Below are positions 7,679 through 12,388 of a stretch of 12,388 bases of DNA, in pieces (position 1 is the stretch's first letter; every line of letters begins with the position of its first letter). The stretch is from Sanchytrium tribonematis (Eukaryota; Sanchytriomycota; Sanchytriomycetes; Sanchytriales; Sanchytriaceae). The notes beneath the pieces were generated by a model that searched no databases, had not been told where the DNA came from, and saw only the letters and a list, made by a program, of their open reading frames with translations. The stretch lies in the NCBI GenBank assembly GCA_018985235.1, contig JADGIG010000219.1, positions 1-12,388 on the forward strand, read 5' to 3'. The position numbers and the translations under genes were made by a program.

Positions 7679-7684
7679 TTTATT
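7679..7684 (-). terminator. AATAAA overlapping the Ctf4 stop codon
   Basis: Here the hexamer begins at the second base of the stop (TAA-TAAA), so the gene has a double in-frame TAA. It lies almost entirely in the 8 bp gap to the rhomboid stop; the Ctf4 3' UTR must be antisense to the rhomboid gene. Confidence 0.6.
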
Positions 7685-10296
7685 AGAATTTCAATTGTGT
7701 TTGAATAGCATTCTCTTTTTCCTCTGGCTGGGTATCATATAATTTCACTCTCTTTCTGTTTTCCTCTTCTTCAGTCATACGCTTTCTATGATCTTCTTTT
7801 AATTCTTCAAACTTCTTTACTTTCTCCATACTTTGAGAAAAAGATTCGTCTTGTACATCTTCTGGTTTGTCTAATGCAAATGGATTAATCTTATTAAGCT
7901 TGATTTCGTCAGAATTATCTATTTGCATCAGGCTAGACACTTCCGCTATAGACACTAATTCATTTTCTATTTTCCTTTCCATCGGTTCAAAACTGTAATT
8001 ATTCGTATCATTATTAGTTAAAATTGTATTAAAGGCATAGTCATCAGCAGCAAATGGGTCTTTAATCTTTGAAGCTTGAACATCATCATCTTCGTCAAAT
8101 TCATTTTCATTTTTGTATGACAAAATTAAGTCTGCAATATCAGATCTGTTGAAATAATTTACAATTTTAGCAGCAGCTTCGTATGATTGCTCCAAATGTA
8201 GCCGACCAGACAATGCCAAAACTTTTTTAAAATTGTCAGCTTTGCACGCGTTTTGTATTAATTTGAGTGAAAGTTTATCTGCTTTGCCTTTAAGTTCGAA
8301 TATGTTATCGTCTTCTTCAAAATCAGAAATCAACATATTTAAGGTAAGAAGGATATTTTCATTTCTCTCAGACTGTGGATCTGTGGAATACCCTTTCATC
8401 TCGAGCTCGACAGATGTTGGAATTGCATCTGGGACCGGAGGGTATGGCATCTCCATCTAAGTTAATAAAAAATACAGGACATGCTACAAAATGAAACCTT
8501 TCACTTGAGACACCAACCGGCCAAATATAATATTCATTGTAGACTTCTCGCCCTCGCAAATCTAATATTGGAACCCACAAGTTTCCTTCGGATAGCATTT
8601 GTAAACAGCCATTAGAGTCGTAAATTACCGGGTTGCCATAATAAGAAAATGATGAAAAAAGAATGTTTGCGCCTAGAATTGGTATTTGGCCATGTTTGAT
8701 GACCCTGGATTTATCAGTATCAACATAGCTGTAGCAGGTATTTCCAAGAAAATCCGCAAAAATTGCAAAAATTTTAGATTGATATGCACATAGTGATATG
8801 CAGCGACCTTCTAAGGCAAAGACGTGCGTAGTTACACCAGAATAATCAAAAACGTAGACCTTAAGACTGCTTAAACAAATTGCAACACCGCCATTAAAAG
8901 CTGCTATTGCCTGAGGCTCACTGTCCAAAGTAATAGTCCAATCATTTCCACTTGCTCTGTCCGGATCATGGAATGCTAGTTCAAAAGGCTCTTCTAAACG
9001 GAGCATGTATAGACCATCGTCACTAATATCTGCCATCTCATAATCATTTAAATCTGCATATCTCAAAGGTTTTTTGGTTTTATTATGATAATCACCAGTA
9101 ATGAAGGAACCGTCATCTCTTTTAACTTTGCTAACTTTCCCCGACAAATTGAATGCCAGGAAACGTTTTGTCCCAACATATGGTGTTGTACCAGACTGAA
9201 ACGGTTCTTGATTAACTGTGAGTTCTTCCAATGCATCTTTGACATCTTTCAAAGTGACCTTGCCTCCAGTAGGTCGAAGGTCATTTTCGTCTTCTTCCAA
9301 AAAATCATTTAAATCGTCACCTTGACCATCTTCTCCTTCATTTCCATTGTTGTCGGCAAACATTTCATGGTAAGCATCCGTTTGGGTGACGGGGTCTACA
9401 GCTCCAACATCCTGGGTGTCAAAATCTTCTTGAGCTTCAACTTCAGTGAAGTTCGCTGGCGGTTCTTGTGCTTGGTTTTGCTCTATCTGTAATGGAAGAA
9501 TGGTTGCTCCTCCACTTTTTATAGCAACAAATACGCTTTTGTTGACGACGCATATTGCAACAGCTTCGTCTATATCATATTTTGCAAGTTCTTGGTGAGT
9601 TTTGAAATCCAGCACAGTGACATGAAATAATGAGCAAATATAAATCTTATCGTTTGAAACGCAAAGGTCTCTGATTATAGATGAATACTCTATTTCCGCC
9701 AGATTATTAAATTTCGAGTCTATATAATTCAGAGCGGATAAACCTCCAACAATTAACCCATTCATGGGAGTCCAAGCAAACGGAAATCGCTTATTTTGGT
9801 CAATGTCAAATGTAACAAAAGTGTTGTGTTGGCTCACAATTTCGAGATTATCCATGCTAAAAATTGATAGAACTCCATTTTTGTCTCCCAAGGCAAAATA
9901 TTTTCCATTAGGGCTCACTTTTAAAGAAATTGCAATATTCTTTATCTCTACTGAAAGAATTTTGTTAGAAGTCATATCAAATTTTTTTAAAGTTGTACCA
10001 AAAGAGTAAATTAAACAGTCTTCGCCATAGCAATCCATTGCTCTAATTTTTGCATTTTCCTTGGCCAGAATCTTTTCTAAGTCACCCTCAAGATGAAAAA
10101 GTTCGATCTCGGTGTCATTCGCAACAAAAATTCGGCTCTTCGAGGAACAAAAACAAAAATTATCATTATTTGCGATAGTATTCTTAATACCCTGTTCGTC
10201 AACAAATTGCAACTCTGTTTCTGATACTAGGACAGCATGATTTGCGGCAGTAAATGCAGTTATAAGCGGACCCGTCGTAGAAATTGTTCTTAGCAT
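7683..10296 (-). CDS. CTF4: Ctf4/WDHD1/And-1 replisome adaptor, two exons
   Basis: Exon 1 is 10296-8476 (607 codons) and exon 2 is 8456-7683, split by a phase-0 intron of 19 nt; the product has 864 aa. Residues 1-270 are a divergent WD40 propeller. 270-363 is a linker with an acidic stretch (DDLNDFLEEDENDLRPTGG). The SepB-type second propeller begins at EPFQSGTTPYVGTKRFLAFN (364) and runs to about 625, with NLWVPILDLR and HFVACPMEMPYPPVP across the splice. 628-723 is the helical domain (LNMLISDF...KVLALSGRLHLEQSYEAAAKIV). An NPF-type motif at 798 and a charged tail follow. Ctf4 trimers link the CMG helicase, Pol alpha and cohesion factors at the fork. There is no C-terminal HMG box, as in yeast. 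The chain ends in QTQLKF. The stop overlaps AATAAA. Length fits yeast Ctf4 and fission yeast Mcl1. Confidence 0.95.
8457..8475 (-). other. 19-nt spliceosomal intron in Ctf4
   Basis: On the minus strand it reads GTATTTTTTATTAACTTAG. It has a GTA donor, TTAAC branch-like element 4 nt before the AG, and AG acceptor. Splicing joins FHFVACP to MEMPYPPVPDAIP with the frame restored. Retention replaces the C-terminal 257 residues by 35 unrelated ones. Confidence 0.9.
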
Positions 10297-10320
10297 CTCG
10301 GAGGTTTTGTCGCGGCGGAA
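10297..10320 (-). promoter_or_regulatory. GC-rich element just upstream of Ctf4
   Basis: The 51 bp between ARL2 and Ctf4 contain TTTTCCGCCGCGACAAAACC on the coding strand, markedly GC-rich for this DNA. It loosely recalls E2F/SBF-class S-phase elements (TTTSSCGC, CRCGAAA) but matches none exactly. It may be the Ctf4 core promoter. Confidence 0.3.
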
Positions 10321-10346
10321 AATTAATTGCTCAATGATGCTTCATA

Positions 10347-10352
10347 TTTATT
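10347..10352 (-). terminator. AATAAA overlapping the ARL2 stop codon
   Basis: Formed by AAA-TAA-A, followed by TATGAAG. Ctf4 starts 51 bp beyond the stop, so the signal lies within its promoter. Confidence 0.6.
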
Positions 10353-10884
10353 TTTTGGTATTCCAAGGAAGTACCACGTTCTGGTTTAGCAGCCAGGAAA
10401 CATCATTAAGAGGGGGATCATCTTCTAGTGCAGAACATTCAATTACTTTATGAGAAATTGGTCCCAGCCTTAAAAAACTATCAATGTCTGCGGATGATTT
10501 TGCCTCTTCTAGATCTTGCTTGTTTGCAACTACTAAAATTGGGCAAAAAAGATCTGATTTCACCACAGAGTGAAGCTCATCTTTAGCCAGTGTTAACCTG
10601 TTAAGATCCGACGAATCAATTATCCAAATAATCCCATCCACAACGTCTTCAAAATAATTTTTCCAGAATATCCTTATGGAGCTTTGACCTCCAATATCCC
10701 AAAAATTAACATGGTATCCATCAATATCTTCACTTAGAATTTGGAAACCAAATGTGGGTTCAATTGGTTTTTGGATGTGTAGCAAATTATATAAGAATGT
10801 TGTTTTTCCAGAGTTGTCAAGTCCTAACACCAAAATCCTCTTGTTTTTTTCCTTTTTCTTTATTTTTTGGACAAGACTGTACAT
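10348..10884 (-). CDS. ARL2: ARL2-like small GTPase (Arf family)
   Basis: A 178 aa GTPase. P-loop GLDNSGKT (21-28), switch I Thr in EPTFGF (Thr44), WDIGGQ (62-67, catalytic Gln67), NKQD (121-124) and CSA (150-152) are all intact. The N-terminus MYSLVQKIKKKEKNKR resembles the ARL2 amphipathic helix plus KKMKQKE segment, but Gly2 is absent, so N-myristoylation is not possible. FWKNYFE..DGIIWIIDSSD and DVSWLLNQ also favour ARL2 over ARL1 or ARL3. ARL2 (yeast Cin4, fission yeast Alp41) acts with tubulin cofactors in tubulin folding and microtubule function. It is 51 bp upstream of Ctf4 on the same strand and diverges from eL43. The stop overlaps AATAAA. Confidence 0.88.
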   Translation of the reverse strand: MYSLVQKIKKKEKNKRILVLGLDNSGKTTFLYNLLHIQKPIEPTFGFQILSEDIDGYHVNFWDIGGQSSIRIFWKNYFEDVVDGIIWIIDSSDLNRLTLAKDELHSVVKSDLFCPILVVANKQDLEEAKSSADIDSFLRLGPISHKVIECSALEDDPPLNDVSWLLNQNVVLPWNTKK

Positions 10885-11101
10885 TGTAAATTAATTTGTG
10901 TCAGATGAATCTCCGGTATGTTTAGGTTAACCAGAAAATAGATCAAGATGTTATGAAAAGCACCTCGGAATTCTTCGCAATTAATATCAGGATTGAGTTG
11001 AACTTGGATTTTACACAATATTAAATTTTAGGTGATTTGTTTCAAATAAAAAATCACGTGTAAAAACAATTTCCAATCCAGTCATTCAAATTTTCAAAGC
11101 A
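10885..11101. promoter_or_regulatory. Divergent promoter region of ARL2 and eL43
   Basis: 217 bp between outward-facing genes. It contains the palindrome GGTTAACC (about 10925-10932) and CACGTG at 11055-11060. No RNA gene or extra ORF was recognised. Confidence 0.5.
11055..11060 (+). promoter_or_regulatory. CACGTG E-box upstream of eL43
   Basis: ATCACGTGTAAA, 41 bp before the eL43 ATG. It shares CACGTGT, orientation and distance with the eL34 promoter. Confidence 0.5.
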
Positions 11102-11380
11102 ATGAGTAAAGGAACTAAGAAAGTTGGAGTTTGTGGAAAATACGGTACTCGATATGGATCTTCGTTAAGAAAGAGAATGAAGAAAATTGAAGTCACTCAA
11201 CATTCAAGATACGCATGTTCATTTTGTGGAAAAACCAGTGTAAAAAGAGAAGCCGTTGGCATTTGGAAATGCCGTGCCTGCAAAAGAACTGTGGCCGGTG
11301 GTGCTTGGGTTTTATCAACAACAGCTGCTCTTACAACAAGATCCACAACAAGACGTCTTCGAGAAATGGTTGAAGTTTAA
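11102..11380 (+). CDS. RPL43: 60S ribosomal protein eL43 (L37a)
   Basis: A 92 aa protein, exactly the family length. It has [19 protein letters not shown], the zinc ribbon [22 protein letters not shown] (Cys39, 42, 57, 60; canonical CX2C-X14-CX2C) and the [10 protein letters not shown] core, ending in a basic C-terminal helix. It is part of the large ribosomal subunit near the E site. No intron is present. The stop overlaps AATAAA, and DPH7 begins only 14 bp downstream. Confidence 0.97.
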   Translation: MSKGTKKVGVCGKYGTRYGSSLRKRMKKIEVTQHSRYACSFCGKTSVKREAVGIWKCRACKRTVAGGAWVLSTTAALTTRSTTRRLREMVEV

Positions 11381-11384
11381 TAAA
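11379..11384 (+). terminator. AATAAA overlapping the eL43 stop codon, with TATTTTC downstream
   Basis: It begins at the second base of the stop and reads AATAAATATTTTC, identical to the eL34 end. The DPH7 ATG is at 11395, so cleavage 10-30 nt downstream would fall at or inside the DPH7 coding region. Confidence 0.65.
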
Positions 11385-11394
11385 TATTTTCTAA

Positions 11395-12171
11395 ATGGAA
11401 CACTTGGAGTTGGAATTTACTCCCGATGATTTAGAAATTTTCGATGACCAGCTCGTTCATGCATGCTATGAATTACAAGATTCAAAAAGAGTCGGTAAAA
11501 TTGCTTCTAGATCTGCGGAGTATTACAGAGGAAATGGTGTTCTGGATATCGAAGTGTACAAGGAAAGACTATATGGCGTGACTTCTGAGGGCGAACTTAT
11601 CGTAATTGGTGAAGACAAAGAATGCTATGAGATATCAAATGGGATTGGATTGTCATTGTCTATATCAAATTTGGGAATGTGTCTTATTTCCGATTCATTG
11701 GGTTATCTGCATATTTTCGACACTAATACTAGAACCTTGATGCAAGACATTAAAGGACATAGTTTGGAAGTATGGAGTTGTTGCTGGCAAAATCATGCCA
11801 ATATCGTTTCTGGTGCAGATGATTGTAACTTAAATTTTTGGGATATTATTTATGACAATAATATTCTATGTGGAAACTATGACGAAAAAGTCCGTATTGT
11901 GGATTCAAGAACGCCAAACAGAATCGAATCAGAATTAGACTGTGGGGGTGGAATATGGAGAATGAAAAAGAACCCAAACAATGATCAAATATGGTTGATT
12001 GCTGCAATGCATGGTGGTGCACACATTGTAGATTTGAGGCAAAGTCAAATTCTGCAAACTTTTTCAAAACACGAATCAATGGTTTACGGAGCTGTGTGGC
12101 TTAACCAAACTGAAGTAGCCACTTGTTCCTTTTACGATAAAATGTTGTGGTTCTGGAATATGGACAAATAA
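11395..12171 (+). CDS. DPH7: DPH7 diphthine methyl esterase (WD40), shortened
   Basis: A 258 aa WD40 protein. DPH7 (yeast Rrt2) removes the methyl ester from diphthine on elongation factor 2 before the final amidation to diphthamide. Family motifs in order: GHSLEVWSCCW (121-131), SGADDCNLNFWD (139-150), LCGNYDEKVRIVDSR (158-172), CGGGIWRMK (183-191), AAMHGGAHIVDL (203-214), SMVYGAVW (228-235) and ATCSFYDKMLWFW (242-254). Compared with human DPH7 (about 450 aa) it is very short. About 20 residues normally between the WD of one blade and the GSYDE of the next are missing (only IIYDNNIL remains at 151-158). No splice sites explain this. The start is the first ATG, 14 bp after eL43. The stop TAA TAA overlaps AATAAA. 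Confidence 0.9.
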   Translation: MEHLELEFTPDDLEIFDDQLVHACYELQDSKRVGKIASRSAEYYRGNGVLDIEVYKERLYGVTSEGELIVIGEDKECYEISNGIGLSLSISNLGMCLISDSLGYLHIFDTNTRTLMQDIKGHSLEVWSCCWQNHANIVSGADDCNLNFWDIIYDNNILCGNYDEKVRIVDSRTPNRIESELDCGGGIWRMKKNPNNDQIWLIAAMHGGAHIVDLRQSQILQTFSKHESMVYGAVWLNQTEVATCSFYDKMLWFWNMDK

Positions 12172-12175
12172 TAAA
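12170..12175 (+). terminator. AATAAA overlapping the DPH7 stop codon
   Basis: It begins at the second base of the first of two in-frame TAA codons. The next ATG lies 42 bp past the first stop. Confidence 0.6.
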
Positions 12176-12213
12176 ATTGTGTGACAAATTTAATCTCCTT
12201 GCAACTTGAGAAA

Positions 12214-12388
12214 ATGAGCTATGAGAGGTATGACACAATGCTGCTTGTCAAAAAAGAATATCCGAATCCTGAGGAACTTGCTAAAAAATTGAAATGTACC
12301 CACGTTGCATATATTGACAAAATTTTGAATGATACTTTAAGAACGCCTCAATTGAAGCCGCTGATGGGAAATTTTGACCAATATTGGG
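12214..12388 (+). CDS. Unrecognised protein, 3' partial
   Basis: An open frame of 58 codons from ATG at 12214 to the window end, beginning MSYERYDTMLLVKKEYPNP and rich in Lys, Leu and Tyr. It has A at -3 and starts 42 bp after the DPH7 stop, in keeping with the local spacing. No signal peptide, membrane segment or known motif is visible in this fragment. It happens to be in frame with DPH7, but two TAA codons separate them. Product unknown. Confidence 0.6.
   Translation, partial: MSYERYDTMLLVKKEYPNPEELAKKLKCTHVAYIDKILNDTLRTPQLKPLMGNFDQYW

Noticed and set aside
7683-8456. Separate 257-aa gene starting at ATG 8456
   Set aside because: It is the C-terminal part of Ctf4; the ATG is the first codon after the 19-nt intron, and family alignment continues across the junction.
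2042-8475. Frameshifts, sequencing errors or programmed frameshifting in EMAP and Ctf4
   Set aside because: Both breaks have GT...AG borders of identical length with matching internal motifs, and excision gives exact family junctions.
12169-12213. Read-through fusion of DPH7 with the following in-frame gene
   Set aside because: Two consecutive TAA codons separate them, and DPH7 ends at its natural last WD40 strand.
1-12388. Microsporidian, nucleomorph or ciliate origin
   Set aside because: Ultrashort introns recall nucleomorphs and ciliates, and compaction recalls microsporidia. However, the gene set and fungal-like rhomboid and eL34 argue against these. Not excluded; phylogeny would decide.
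1-12388. tRNA genes, CRISPR arrays, transposons
   Set aside because: No B-box with paired A-box in the spacers, no spaced repeats, no transposase-like ORF or terminal repeats were found.

Overview
The window is a stretch of nuclear genome from a compact, AT-rich eukaryote. It carries twelve protein genes, two of them cut by the window edges. I see no tRNA, rRNA, mobile element or CRISPR array. The best guess for the organism is an early-diverging, probably zoosporic, fungal relative. This is inference: the rhomboid protease has the cysteine-rich LCGF-type loop I associate with fungal rhomboids, the eL34 sequence reads as fungal, and the EMAP-family microtubule protein points to a flagellate-capable lineage. 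No species is claimed.

Layout, left to right. Two plus-strand helical-repeat genes 13 bp apart (TPR-like, 5' partial; then Sel1-like). They meet head-on, 19 bp apart, a minus-strand block of four: EMAP-like WD40 protein, a small coiled-coil protein (possible Spc24/Spc25-type kinetochore subunit), NIF3 and ribosomal protein eL34. A divergent promoter region of about 250 bp leads to a plus-strand rhomboid protease. That gene converges with an 8 bp gap on Ctf4/WDHD1 (replisome hub), behind which lies an ARL2-like GTPase, both minus strand. A second divergent region of about 220 bp leads to plus-strand eL43, DPH7 (diphthamide synthesis) and a 3'-truncated unknown gene.

Three architectural features stand out. 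(1) Two genes, EMAP and Ctf4, are each interrupted by a GT-AG intron of exactly 19 nt. The two introns match at 15 of 19 positions, including a TTAAY branch-point-like element 4 nt before the terminal AG. Removing them restores the last WD40 blade of EMAP and joins the SepB and C-terminal domains of Ctf4. (2) All eleven genes whose ends are visible stop with TAA. In nine of them the stop codon overlaps a perfect AATAAA hexamer, so termination and polyadenylation signals appear fused. The two exceptions are the plus-strand partners of the two convergent pairs. (3) Spacers are so short (8, 13, 14, 19 bp) that mRNAs of neighbouring genes must overlap unless cleavage is almost immediate.

The two ribosomal protein genes share a CACGTGT element 35-41 bp upstream of their start codons. 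This hexamer occurs nowhere else in the window and is a candidate coregulatory site. Otherwise the genes are unrelated housekeeping functions: translation (eL34, eL43, DPH7), replication/cohesion (Ctf4), microtubules (EMAP, ARL2), possibly kinetochore, membrane proteolysis, and a conserved metal-binding protein (NIF3).
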